Shown here piece by piece: positions 10,101-18,019 of a DNA stretch of 47,759 nt. The stretch's first letter is position 1; each line of letters opens with the position of its first letter. The stretch spans positions 1-47,759 of the forward strand of contig JAQGHY010000117.1 in the NCBI GenBank assembly GCA_028291455.1, written 5' to 3'. The notes beneath the pieces are model-generated. The model was not told the origin of the DNA. It saw only the letters and a program-made list of their open reading frames with translations, and did not search any database. The stretch is from Rubritepida sp. (GTDB lineage: Bacteria; Pseudomonadota; Alphaproteobacteria; Acetobacterales; Acetobacteraceae). The position numbers were made by a program, and so were the translations under genes.

Positions 10101-10146
10101 GCATCTGGCACGGACGGCCGAATGGTCGGCGGAGGGCGAGGAATGA
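7141..10146 (+). CDS. addB: double-strand break repair protein AddB
   Basis: This protein of about 1,001 residues is the B subunit of the AddAB helicase-nuclease, which resects double-strand ends for RecA-dependent repair. The N-terminal inactive-helicase part includes ILLPTQRAARALQAAFL, in which the Walker A motif is not conserved, as in alphaproteobacterial AddB. FDCVVLGALDETIWPQ occurs mid-protein. The C terminus has a PD-(D/E)XK nuclease motif in RADRVDRLADGTLRILDYKSG. The start is GTG at 7141, inside the murU stop (GTGA), which gives the family N terminus VKLFSIAPGLPFL. The following addA start overlaps the TGA, so the two subunits are coupled. Confidence 0.95.
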   Translation: MKLFSIAPGLPFLPALARGALARLGTGERLAAATILLPTQRAARALQAAFLREADVPALLLPRMRALAGLSTEDADELALPALLRLPPSVEKLRRQAVLTGFAMRWPRSRGGPASAEHAWALGDELGKLLDEIALEEAEPLPDDPELLGHLWLERLEALAPEALAVHWQITTTFLRAVVEEWQGWLAEQGLLDIGVRRVLALRAQRQAWEDAPPGDAVIAAGIGLGGTVPAAADLLRVIATGLEHGAVVLPGEDAATAALPFHALEQAPTHPFAGQRAMLRRMGATMADATPWAEPISGERAALLGTALLPAGQLAPWQSRDPARWGAALAGVSRIEATDSQHEAASIALVLRGALERPGARAALVTPDRDLARRVAAELPRHGILADDSAGQPLSDTPPGAFLRLIAHLAAGDCGPVPLLSVLKHPLCAAGWERGDLLAATQLLERAALRGPSPNVGVAGLRSVLAGVRPAETAARIEALLVALEAALGPFHTLPRSPVRRPADLLAEHLAAAEALATTPALPGGLRLYAQAEGEALARHLADLAPAMAELPPLSPAEWPALFEAALAQGTTRAPRISRGRPDAAHPQVEILGLLEARLLDFDCVVLGALDETIWPQASDPGPWMSRPMRREFGLPSPELRIGRVAADFLMTCASSREAVLSRAARRGGSPSVPARWLTRLDTFLAGQERGLAVAKNPCADWAPLLDLPNRVQPCGRPAPNPPAEARPDRLTVSDVATLLADPYAFHAKRILRLSPLDPLEQEPGAADYGNLIHAAIHRFLTTLPRPWPGEEAAEAIWETAAQKALDEAALRPAIAALWTTRLARVGAFIRGIEARQQPGLLASWAELRAKLTVKRPRGTITLEARADRVDRLADGTLRILDYKSGTVPSEKQVVAGTAPQLPLEALMAERGAFEGVTPAAVTSLEYWRLTGATEPGEITVLGLEVAEAILAAEDALNRLADGFLLGHRPFLANPHPARRASPDYRHLARTAEWSAEGEE

Positions 10147-13100
10147 GCTCCGCGCGCGACCTCGCCCAAGCCAACCAAAGCCAGGGTTCCGACCCCGCCG
10201 TCTCGGCCTTCGTCACGGCCTCGGCCGGATCGGGCAAGACCAAGCTGCTGACCGACCGGCTGCTGCGCCTGATCCTCGGCGGCGCCCGGCCGGAGCGGCT
10301 GCTCTGCCTCACCTTCACCAAGGCGGCGGCGGCGGAGATGGCGACGCGGCTCAACCGCCGCCTGGGCGACTGGGCTGTGGCAACGCCCGAAGCGCTGGCG
10401 GCCGACCTCGCCGCCTTGCTGGTGCGGCCAGCGGACGCCGCCGAGACCGCCCGCGCCCGCGCCGCCTTCGCTGCCGTGCTGGAACTGCCCGGCGGCATGC
10501 GGATCGCCACCCTGCACGGCTTCGCGCAATCGCTGTTGCGCGGCTTTCCGCTCGAGGCCGGCCTGCCGCCGGGCTTCGCCGTGCTGGAGGAGATGGACGC
10601 CGCAGCCGAGCTCGCCGGCGCGCGCGAGGCGGTATTGCCGGGCCATCCCGCGCTGCCCTTGCTGGCCATGCTCGCCACCGGAAAGCTGCTCGGCCAGCTG
10701 ATGGGCGAATTGCGGCGGGCGGAACCGAGGCTGCAAAAGGCCATCGAAGGCGCTGGCGGGCCCGCTTTGCTGATGCCGCGCATCGCCAATGTGCTGGGCC
10801 TCGAACCCGATGCCAGCACCGCCACGCTGCATCACACGCTGGCGCATTCGCCCGACGAGCGGGAGTTGGCCCGCGCGGCAGCGATGCTCGTCGCCAGCAC
10901 CAACGAGAACGACCAGAAGCGCGGCGCCGCGATCCGCCGGTTCCTGGCGCTGGCCACGCCCGCCGCGCGCATCGCCGCGCTGGACGACTGGAAAATCATC
11001 TTCCTCACCCAGACCGGCAGCGTCAGGGCGGAGAAGTTCCTCGCGACCAAGGGCGGGCTTGGGGCGGCGATGCAGGCCGCTGCGCTGAAGATCCTCTGCC
11101 CGGAATGCGAGCGGGTCTTCGCGCATCTCGAGACGCTGAAGGCGCTCAATCTCTATGAGGCAACGCAGGCCGCGCTCACCCTCGGCCTGCCCGTGCTGGA
11201 GCGCTTCGAGCAGGCCAAGCAGCGCATCGGCCGTCTCGACTACGACGACCTGATCGCCGCCGCGCGGAAACTGCTGGAGAATCCGGGCGCCGCCTGGGTG
11301 CTGTTCAAGCTCGATGGCGGGCTGGACCACGTGCTGCTGGACGAGGCGCAGGACAGCAATCCCGAGCAATGGGGCATCGCCCGCGCGCTGACCAACGAGT
11401 TCTTCTCCGGTGCCGGCACACGCGAGAACGCCCCCCCGCGCACGGTCTTCGCCGTAGGCGACGTTAAGCAGTCTATCTACGGCTTCCAAGGCGCCGATGC
11501 GGGTGGCCTGCCGCGCGCGGAAATCCAGTTCGAGCATGCCGTCAGAGAGGCCGGTGAGACCTTCCGCAGCGTCACGCTCGACGTCTCCTTCCGCTCCGCC
11601 CCGCCCATACTGTCCCTGGTGGACCAGGTCTTCTTCGCCGGCCCGGCCTGCGCCGGCGTGACCCCGCCCGACAAGCCCCTGCGGCACCTGCCGGACCGCG
11701 CCGGGGCGGCCGGGCTGGTCGAGCTCTGGCCACTCCAGGCCCAGGGCGACCGCGAGGAGGCGCCCGCCTGGGAGGTGCCCGACGCCCCCACCGCCGAAAC
11801 CGGCCCCGATGCGCGCCTGGCCGCCGCCCTGGCCGCGCGCATCCAGCACATGATCCGCCACGAGCGCCTGCCCGCGCGCCATGAGGGCGACCCGTCCCAG
11901 GGCCGCCCAATCCGCGCCGGCGATATCCTGGTGCTGGTCCGCCGGCGCGATGCCTTCCTGGGCCAGCTGGTGCGCGCCCTGAAGGAGCGCGACGTGCCCG
12001 TCGGCGGCGTGGACCGGATGGTGCTGATCGAGCAGCTCGCCGTGGAGGACGTGCTGGCGACGCTGGACGCGATCCTGCTGCCGCAGGACGACCTGCAACT
12101 CGCCGCCGCGCTGAAGTCGCCGATCTTCGGGCTGGATGACGACGACCTCTTCACCCTCGCCTACAACCGCCCCGCCTCGCTGCACGCCCGGCTAATGGCG
12201 CAGCGCGGGGCCGAAACACCCGTCGGCAAGGCTGCCGACCTGCTCGCCGCCCTCGAAGCCCGCGCCGACCATCTGCCGCCGCATGCGCTGATCGCTGAAA
12301 TCCTCGGCGAGCGCGGTGGCCGGGCGAGGTTGCTGGCCCGCCTCGGCCCTGACGCCGCCGATCCGCTGGACGAGCTGCTGACCGCCGCGATGGCACATGA
12401 GCGGGCGCATCCCGCCTCGCTCCAGGGCTTCCTGCACTGGCTGCGCCGCGCCAGCGCCGAGGTGAAGCGCGAGCCCGACACAAGCGCCGACTTGGTGCGC
12501 GTGATGACGGTGCATGGTGCGAAGGGGCTGCAATCGCCCATCGTCATCCTGCCGGACACCACCGGCTCGCCGCCGCGCTCGGCTGGGCTGCGCTGGACCG
12601 AGGACGGCCTGCCGCTCTGGGCGCCGCGCAAGGAAGGCTTCGCGGCGACGGCCTACGAGGCCGCCGACCTCGCCCGCGCCGGACGCGAGGCGGAGGAGAC
12701 CAACCGCCTCCTCTACGTGGCGCTCACCCGCGCTGAGGACCGGCTGCTGGTCTGCGGCTGGCATCGCGGAAAGAAGCCGCCCGATGAATGCTGGTACCGC
12801 AAGATCGAAGCCGGCTTCGGCAATCTCAATGGACTGGAGGAACTGCCCTTCCAGCCCGAGGACTTCGGCGCCGACCCCGCCGGTTTTGCGCCCGGTCCGC
12901 TGCTGCGGCTCGCGTCGCAGCAGACCGATCCTCGGCGGGATGAGACTCGCCGCACCGCGAGCCTCACCGCCGTGCTGCCCGCTTGGGCGCGGATTCCAGC
13001 GGTGCGCGCGGAAGGGCCGGAGATCGCCACGCCCTCGCATATGGACGAGGCGGAGGTGGAACTGCCAGCCGCCGCGCCCCATGGGCCGAGCGATCCGCGG

Positions 13101-13601
13101 GGCACCCGCTTCCGGCGGGGCAACCTGATTCATGCCCTGCTGCAATCGTTGCCCGATCTGGAGCCGGCGCTCCGCGAGGCGGCAGGCCAAGCCTTCCTGG
13201 CGCGCCCAGGCCAAGGGCTGGAGCCCGCGCAGCAGGCCGAGATCCTGGCAGAGGCGCTCGCCGTCATGGACAATCCCGCCATCGCCGCCGCTTTCGAACC
13301 CGGCAGCCTGGCGGAAGCGCCCCTCGCCGGGCGTATCGGCGAGCGCCTGATCGTGGGACAGGTGGACCGCCTGCTGGTCGGTCCCGAAAAAATCCTGGTG
13401 CTGGATTTCAAGACCAACCGCCCGCCACCCGCCACAAGCCAGGCCGCGCCGCGCGCCTATCTGCGGCAGATGGCGGCCTATCGTGCCGTGTTGCGCGCGG
13501 CCTTTCCGGGCCGTGCAGTGGAATGCGTGCTGGTCTGGACCTATGGCGCGCGGGTCATGCCCCTGCCCAGTGCATTGCTCGATCAGCACGCCCCCGCTTG
13601 A
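10143..13601 (+). CDS. addA: double-strand break repair helicase-nuclease AddA
   Basis: This UvrD/Rep-type helicase with a C-terminal nuclease has 1,152 residues. Walker A is TASAGSGKTKLLTDRL, motif Ia LCLTFTKAAAAEM, motif II VLLDEAQDSNPEQW, motif III VGDVKQSIYGFQGAD, and motifs V and VI VMTVHGAKGLQSPIV and NRLLYVALTRAEDRLLVCG. The nuclease domain near the end has GRIGERLIVGQVDRLLV and LVLDFKTNRPPP. All catalytic motifs look intact. The start at 10143 overlaps the addB stop (ATGA). trxA follows after 54 bp. Confidence 0.96.
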   Translation: MSSARDLAQANQSQGSDPAVSAFVTASAGSGKTKLLTDRLLRLILGGARPERLLCLTFTKAAAAEMATRLNRRLGDWAVATPEALAADLAALLVRPADAAETARARAAFAAVLELPGGMRIATLHGFAQSLLRGFPLEAGLPPGFAVLEEMDAAAELAGAREAVLPGHPALPLLAMLATGKLLGQLMGELRRAEPRLQKAIEGAGGPALLMPRIANVLGLEPDASTATLHHTLAHSPDERELARAAAMLVASTNENDQKRGAAIRRFLALATPAARIAALDDWKIIFLTQTGSVRAEKFLATKGGLGAAMQAAALKILCPECERVFAHLETLKALNLYEATQAALTLGLPVLERFEQAKQRIGRLDYDDLIAAARKLLENPGAAWVLFKLDGGLDHVLLDEAQDSNPEQWGIARALTNEFFSGAGTRENAPPRTVFAVGDVKQSIYGFQGADAGGLPRAEIQFEHAVREAGETFRSVTLDVSFRSAPPILSLVDQVFFAGPACAGVTPPDKPLRHLPDRAGAAGLVELWPLQAQGDREEAPAWEVPDAPTAETGPDARLAAALAARIQHMIRHERLPARHEGDPSQGRPIRAGDILVLVRRRDAFLGQLVRALKERDVPVGGVDRMVLIEQLAVEDVLATLDAILLPQDDLQLAAALKSPIFGLDDDDLFTLAYNRPASLHARLMAQRGAETPVGKAADLLAALEARADHLPPHALIAEILGERGGRARLLARLGPDAADPLDELLTAAMAHERAHPASLQGFLHWLRRASAEVKREPDTSADLVRVMTVHGAKGLQSPIVILPDTTGSPPRSAGLRWTEDGLPLWAPRKEGFAATAYEAADLARAGREAEETNRLLYVALTRAEDRLLVCGWHRGKKPPDECWYRKIEAGFGNLNGLEELPFQPEDFGADPAGFAPGPLLRLASQQTDPRRDETRRTASLTAVLPAWARIPAVRAEGPEIATPSHMDEAEVELPAAAPHGPSDPRGTRFRRGNLIHALLQSLPDLEPALREAAGQAFLARPGQGLEPAQQAEILAEALAVMDNPAIAAAFEPGSLAEAPLAGRIGERLIVGQVDRLLVGPEKILVLDFKTNRPPPATSQAAPRAYLRQMAAYRAVLRAAFPGRAVECVLVWTYGARVMPLPSALLDQHAPA

Positions 13602-13655
13602 CCCGGAGCCGCCTCGACACGACGTTCTTCACAGCCAATTTCTAAGGACACTTCC

Positions 13656-13985
13656 ATGAGCGAACTGACCAAGGCCGTGAGCGACGACTCCTTCAAGCAG
13701 GATGTGCTGGAGGCCAAAGGTGCCGTCCTGGTGGATTTCTGGGCCGAATGGTGCGGCCCCTGCCGCATGGTCGCGCCGATCCTGGACGAGATCGCCAAGG
13801 AATATGAAGGCAAGCTGACCATCGCGAAGGTCAATATCGACGACAACCCGATGACGCCGAACAACTACTCGGTGCGCGGAATCCCCACGATGATCCTGTT
13901 CCAGGACGGCAAGCCGGTCGACACCAAGGTAGGCGCCATGCCGCGCAGCCAAATGAAAGACTGGATCGCTTCTAAGCTGGCCTAA
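13656..13985 (+). CDS. trxA: thioredoxin
   Basis: This is a classical 109-residue thioredoxin with the active site WAEWCGPCRM, the buried Asp in VLVDFWAEW and the cis-proline loop RGIPTMILFQDGKP. It reduces protein disulfides in the cytoplasm using thioredoxin reductase. A ribosome-binding site AAGGACA lies nine bases before the ATG. The gene follows addA by 54 bp, so it may be co-transcribed or have its own promoter in that gap. The addA-trxA order is common in alphaproteobacteria. Confidence 0.97.
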   Translation: MSELTKAVSDDSFKQDVLEAKGAVLVDFWAEWCGPCRMVAPILDEIAKEYEGKLTIAKVNIDDNPMTPNNYSVRGIPTMILFQDGKPVDTKVGAMPRSQMKDWIASKLA

Positions 13986-14083
13986 AAGATTATTTGACGC
14001 CCTCAAGCGGCGGGCGCGCGCTCCGGGCGCTTGCCTTCGCGCCTCAGGATTGGCGCGCCGGTGGGTAAGTTGGTCGCCGCGCG

Positions 14084-14103
14084 CCGGCCGCATTCGCGGC
14101 CGG
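14084..14103. other. perfect inverted repeat (8-bp stem, ATTC loop)
   Basis: CCGGCCGC-ATTC-GCGGCCGG forms a perfect 8-bp GC hairpin about 100 bp past trxA. No T-run follows on either strand, so it is not a typical rho-independent terminator. It may still help end or stabilise the trxA message. The remaining bases between trxA and the lipoprotein gene show no convincing gene. Confidence 0.4.
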
Positions 14104-14250
14104 ATTCCTGGTGGGCCTGCTGCTCTTTCACGGGTGCGCAGCCCCGCAGCCGCGGCCCCGAACCGCAGGCTCAGCCAGTCGACGTGTGCGTGGTCGGAGG
14201 AGATGACCCTAGATGCGAAGCCGGCCTACTCTATCCGCCAGCCGGCCCTC

Positions 14251-14517
14251 TTACGGCTGACGAGGCAGGCAAGTAAATTCGATACTGGCGCCACCGTAGC
14301 TGTAGATAGAGTAAGGCCTGGATGCGACGACAGATGTGTCCGCAATCCGGCCCATAGATGCGCAATGGTTGTTCGCCGCCCCAACAGCTGAACTCTCTGC
14401 CCCCGAGGCGGACCATTGATTGTCAGCCGTAATGCGGTAGCGGTTCGGACCGACCTGCATGACTTCGGTTTGAGAGCAGCCCGCGAGAAGCAGGACGACG
14501 ACAACGGCGCGTTTCAT
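14251..14517 (-). CDS. small putative lipoprotein of unknown function
   Basis: The predicted 88-residue product begins MKRAVVVVLLLAGC, a short lipoprotein signal with a lipobox (LAGC) and Cys14 as the lipid-attachment site. The mature part has YRITADNQW and two further cysteines, NNHCASMG and EFTCLP, which could form a disulfide. Small lipoproteins with a similar 'CAS-G ... F-C' layout are common in proteobacteria, but I know no function. No clear ribosome-binding site precedes the ATG at 14517, and an earlier in-frame ATG exists at 14529. It stands alone between trxA and the Bug genes. Confidence 0.6.
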   Translation of the reverse strand: MKRAVVVVLLLAGCSQTEVMQVGPNRYRITADNQWSASGAESSAVGAANNHCASMGRIADTSVVASRPYSIYSYGGASIEFTCLPRQP

Positions 14518-14780
14518 GCCCGGAACCATGGAGCATTGCGCTTCGAGCATCAATTGTATCGTAGGCCTGGAACTCGGCGGCTTTAGTTCCGACCACCCGC
14601 TGACGGATTTCTCGCGAGCATCCTGTCACAGCAATTAATGGCGAGTTCATGGACACGTCCGGCGCGCCGTGGCGCGGCGGTTAGCCATGCCCGCGCCAAA
14701 GCGTGTGAGCGGGCTTCTGCGCCGGCTGCGCTGAGAGGCGGATCATGCTCGGAAGGTTTACGCTTCCCTCTCCCCGCCCA

Positions 14781-15746
14781 TCACTCCAGCCGAATATTCG
14801 CCGCGCGCACCACAGCGCCCCACTTCTCGTTCTCGGCGACGATAAAGCGATCGAAGTCGGCGCCGTTCAGTGGCGAGGCAGTGGCGCCTAACTCGCGGAA
14901 GCGGGAAATCGTCGCCGGCTCGGCGCATATTTCCATGCATGCGGCGGTCAGCCGCTCCAGCGCGGGCCGCGGCGTCCGTGCCGGCGCCTGCAGGCCGAAC
15001 CAGGCCACCGCCTCGAAATTCTCGACGCCGGCTTCCATCACCGTCGGCACCTCGGGCACAGCGAACCAGCGATCGCGGCTCGTCACGGACAGGATGCGCA
15101 GCCGTCCCTCGCGGATATGCGGGATGTAGGAGGGCAGGTTGTCCACCGCGATCTGGACGCGGCCACCAAGCAGGTCGGCCATCAACGCGCCGGTGCCGCG
15201 ATACGGCACGTGGTTGATGTCGGTCTGGGTGCGGAACTTCAGGTACTCGCCGCACATATGGCCCGACGTGCCGTTCCCCGGTGTGGCGTAGTTCAGGCTG
15301 GCGGGCTCGCGCCGCGCGAGCGCGAGCAGCTCCTGCAGGTTGTTCGCGGCCACCGAAGGATGCACCACGATGGCATTGGTCACCTGGTTCACCAGCGCGA
15401 CCGAGGCGAAATCCCGCGCGGGATCGAAAGGCAGGCGTGGATAAAGGAACTGGTTGATGCTCGCCGTGCCGATGGTGGTCATCACCAGCGTGAGCCCATC
15501 GGGATCGGCCTTGGCCACCACCTCCATGCCGATATTCCCGCCCGCACCCGGCCGGTTGTCCACCACACAGGCCTGGCCCAGCACCTGGGAGAGCCGCTCC
15601 GCCATGATGCGCGCCGTCACGTCCGTGGCGCCGCCGCCGCTGAAGGGGACAACGATGCGCATGGGGCGCGTGGGAGCCCAGGGCTGCGCGAGCGCGGCGG
15701 CAGGAAGCAGGGCGGGCAACGCGAGAAGCGTGCGGCGGGCGAGCAT
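14781..15746 (-). CDS. tripartite tricarboxylate transporter (Bug family) substrate-binding protein, copy 1
   Basis: This 321-residue periplasmic binding protein has an N-terminal signal (ARRTLLALPALLPAAALAQ) and the family signature PTRPMRIVVPFSGGGATDVTAR, then VVDNRPGAGGNIGMEVVAKA, HVPYRGTGALMADLLGG and AVDNLPSYIPHIREG. Such proteins capture small carboxylates or other organic anions for TctAB-type carriers; the ligand here is unknown. GGAG nine bases upstream supports the ATG at 15746. It is the most distal of three tandem paralogues, 49 bp after copy 2. No TctA or TctB gene is in the window. Confidence 0.93.
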   Translation of the reverse strand: MLARRTLLALPALLPAAALAQPWAPTRPMRIVVPFSGGGATDVTARIMAERLSQVLGQACVVDNRPGAGGNIGMEVVAKADPDGLTLVMTTIGTASINQFLYPRLPFDPARDFASVALVNQVTNAIVVHPSVAANNLQELLALARREPASLNYATPGNGTSGHMCGEYLKFRTQTDINHVPYRGTGALMADLLGGRVQIAVDNLPSYIPHIREGRLRILSVTSRDRWFAVPEVPTVMEAGVENFEAVAWFGLQAPARTPRPALERLTAACMEICAEPATISRFRELGATASPLNGADFDRFIVAENEKWGAVVRAANIRLE

Positions 15747-15795
15747 GGCGGGCGTCTCCAGTAGATTTTCCACGGTGATACCGCCGATACCCCGA

Positions 15796-16785
15796 CTACT
15801 CCACCCGCAGATCGGCCTTGCGGATCACCTCGCCCCACTTGCGGATCTCCGCGGTGATGAACGTCTCGTAGGCAGCCGGCGTCGTGCCGCCAGCCGGCGT
15901 CAGGCCGGGCCCATCCGCGCCGAACTCGGCGAGGCGCGCGAGAAACGCCGGATCGCGCACAATGACGTCGATCTCGGCCCCGATCCGGTCGATCGCCGCC
16001 CGCGGCACGCGGGCGGAGGTCTGCACGCCGAACCATGCCGTCGCCTCGAAGCCGGGAATGGTATCGGCGATCACCGGCACGTCCGGAACCACACTCACGC
16101 GCCGCAGGCTGCTCACCCCAAGCGCGCGGACGAGGTTCTCGCGGATGAAGGTCAGCGACGATGGAATGTTGTCCATGCCGCAATCCACCCTCTCGGCCAT
16201 CAGCTCCGTGAGCATCGGGCCCGAACCGCGGAAGGGCACATGCACGAAGCGGATCCCGGTGATCTGGCCCAGCAGCTCCATGCAGACATGCGGCGAACTA
16301 CCGATGCCCGCGGTGCCGTAGGTGATCTCGCCCTGGCGGCTGCGGGCGAAGTCCAGGAATTCGGGCATGGTGCGGGGCGCCATGCGGTTGGCCACCATCA
16401 GCACGTTTGGCACCCGCGTGACCAAGCCAACGGCGGCCATTTCCTCCGGTCGCCAGGGCATGCGGCTGCCATAGACGGCGTAGTTCATCGCACCCGTGCC
16501 GATCGTGTTGAAGAACAGCGTGCTGCCGTCGGCCGGCTCGGCACGGACAACGCTGTCGCCGGCGATATTGCCGCCGGCGCCGGGCCGGTTTTCCACCACC
16601 ACCGGCTGGCCCAGCTTGGCCGCCAGACGCTCGGCGACCATCCGGCCCATCAGATCCGTCGTGCCGCCCGGCGGGAAGGGAATCACCAGGCGCATCGGGC
16701 GCGTGGGCGACCAGGCCTGGGCACTTGCAAGACCCGGCGCTGCCGCAAGGGCGGCCGCGAGGACGGCGCGGCGGGAAGCGCTCAT
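15796..16785 (-). CDS. tripartite tricarboxylate transporter (Bug family) substrate-binding protein, copy 2
   Basis: The 329-residue paralogue starts with a signal peptide (SRRAVLAAALAAAPGLASAQ) followed by WSPTRPMRLVIPFPPGGTTDLMG, VVVENRPGAGGNIAGDSV, HVPFRGSGPMLTELMAE and CGMDNIPSSLTFIREN. These are the family's ligand-loop motifs. Its ATG overlaps the stop of copy 3 (ATGA), so these two are translated together. The ligand is unknown. It differs from its neighbours in most non-motif positions, so it is an old duplicate rather than a recent one. Confidence 0.93.
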   Translation of the reverse strand: MSASRRAVLAAALAAAPGLASAQAWSPTRPMRLVIPFPPGGTTDLMGRMVAERLAAKLGQPVVVENRPGAGGNIAGDSVVRAEPADGSTLFFNTIGTGAMNYAVYGSRMPWRPEEMAAVGLVTRVPNVLMVANRMAPRTMPEFLDFARSRQGEITYGTAGIGSSPHVCMELLGQITGIRFVHVPFRGSGPMLTELMAERVDCGMDNIPSSLTFIRENLVRALGVSSLRRVSVVPDVPVIADTIPGFEATAWFGVQTSARVPRAAIDRIGAEIDVIVRDPAFLARLAEFGADGPGLTPAGGTTPAAYETFITAEIRKWGEVIRKADLRVE

Positions 16786-17795
16786 CCTTCCACCGAGGCG
16801 CCGGAGCGGCGCACGGCCTCGCTCCATTTCTCGACCTCGTTGCGGATGAAGGTGTCGAAATTCTCCGGCGTGCTGCCGCCGCCCGCTGCCAGATCGGCCC
16901 GCATGCCGCCCAACTCGTCGTAGCGGCGCCATAGGGCGGAATCGGCCAGGCTGGCCTCGACCTCGCGATTGATGCGCTGAATGGCGGCCGTGGGCATGCG
17001 AACGGGCCCGACGAGGCCGAACCATGCGGTGGCCTCGACGGCGGGAAATCCCGCCTCGGCCGTGGTCGGCACATCCGGAAGCTGCGGGCTGCGCGTGGCC
17101 GTGGTGACGGCGAGCGGGCGCAGGCGGCCCTCGCGCAGGTGGCCGATCACGCTCGGCAGGTTGTCGACGCCGACCTCGATGCGCCCGGCAATCATCTCCT
17201 GGAGCATGGGCCCCGCGCCGCGGAAGGGCACGTGCGTCAGCTCGATCCCGGTGGCGAGCTTCAGCAATTCGCCGGTCATATGCAGCGAGGTACCGACGCC
17301 GCTGCTGCCGATGTTCATCTTGCCGGGATTGGCGCGGACCAGGGCGACCAGCTCGGCCAGTGTATTTGCGGGCACCGCGTTCGACACGAAGATGGCGTTG
17401 GGCACGCGGGTGACGAGGCTGATGCCGGCGAAATCCTCCGGCTTGTACGGGATGCGGCCGGCGTAAAGCTGGTAGTTGATGGCGCCCGAGCTCACCGTCT
17501 GCATGAGGATGGTGTGGCCGTCGGGGTCGGCTTTGGCCACGACATCAGCGCCGACATTGCCGCCCGCTCCGGGGCGGTTCTCGATGACCACCTGCTGCCC
17601 CAGCCGCTGGGACAGCTGCTCGACCAACAGGCGCGCGGCGATATCGGTGGTGCCGGCGGGTGTGAAGCCTACGACGAGGCGGATCGGCCGGGTCGGCGAC
17701 CAGGTGCCCTGCGCCCGCGCCGCAATCGTGCCGAGGAACGGCGCGGCCAGGGTCGCCGACAGGACGACACGGCGCGAGGGGCGCGAACTCAACAT
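16782..17795 (-). CDS. tripartite tricarboxylate transporter (Bug family) substrate-binding protein, copy 3
   Basis: The 337-residue binding protein is first in the three-gene row. It carries a Tat-like or Sec signal (SSRPSRRVVLSATLAAPFLG...ARAQ), then WSPTRPIRLVVGFTPAGTTDIAAR, VVIENRPGAGGNVGADVVAKA, THVPFRGAGPMLQEMIAG and GVDNLPSVIGHLREG. A very good ribosome-binding site (AAAAGGAGA) lies eight bases before the ATG at 17795. An AT-rich stretch (TATATAAAAA) just before it is the likely promoter area. It is divergent from the glucan exporter gene. Confidence 0.93.
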   Translation of the reverse strand: MLSSRPSRRVVLSATLAAPFLGTIAARAQGTWSPTRPIRLVVGFTPAGTTDIAARLLVEQLSQRLGQQVVIENRPGAGGNVGADVVAKADPDGHTILMQTVSSGAINYQLYAGRIPYKPEDFAGISLVTRVPNAIFVSNAVPANTLAELVALVRANPGKMNIGSSGVGTSLHMTGELLKLATGIELTHVPFRGAGPMLQEMIAGRIEVGVDNLPSVIGHLREGRLRPLAVTTATRSPQLPDVPTTAEAGFPAVEATAWFGLVGPVRMPTAAIQRINREVEASLADSALWRRYDELGGMRADLAAGGGSTPENFDTFIRNEVEKWSEAVRRSGASVEG

Positions 17796-17897
17796 CTGGA
17801 CGTCTCCTTTTTATATATTTGCCGGAAGACTGGACCGGAGCCACGCGGGGTTCAAGGGTTACGAGTGCAACCTCCATCCGCGGTGCGGTGTTGGTGG

Positions 17898-17929
17898 CCA
17901 GATTGGAGTTCCCCCAGATTGGAGTTCCC
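17898..17929. repeat. perfect 16-bp tandem direct repeat in the divergent promoter region
   Basis: CCAGATTGGAGTTCCC occurs twice back to back with no spacer or mismatch, at 17898-17913 and 17914-17929. It sits in the 224-bp region between the divergent third Bug gene and the ndvA-like gene, about 90 bp before the latter's ATG. It could be a two-site operator or a recent slippage duplication. Confidence 0.9.
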
Positions 17930-18019
17930 GTTGCCGGGCCCCGGAACCAGAACAGGCTTGCGCGCCGCCCCATGGCCGCTACAGGCAATCGTCAAAGCCG
18001 GTGCAGGACATTCAGGCCG

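Noticed and set aside
10095-12185. A 696-codon minus-strand frame opposite addA
   Set aside because: No recognisable domain, and addA motifs run through the whole region on the plus strand.
14004-14033. Inverted repeat CAAGCG ... CGCTTG just after trxA
   Set aside because: Short stem, long loop and no T-run; not enough to call the trxA terminator.
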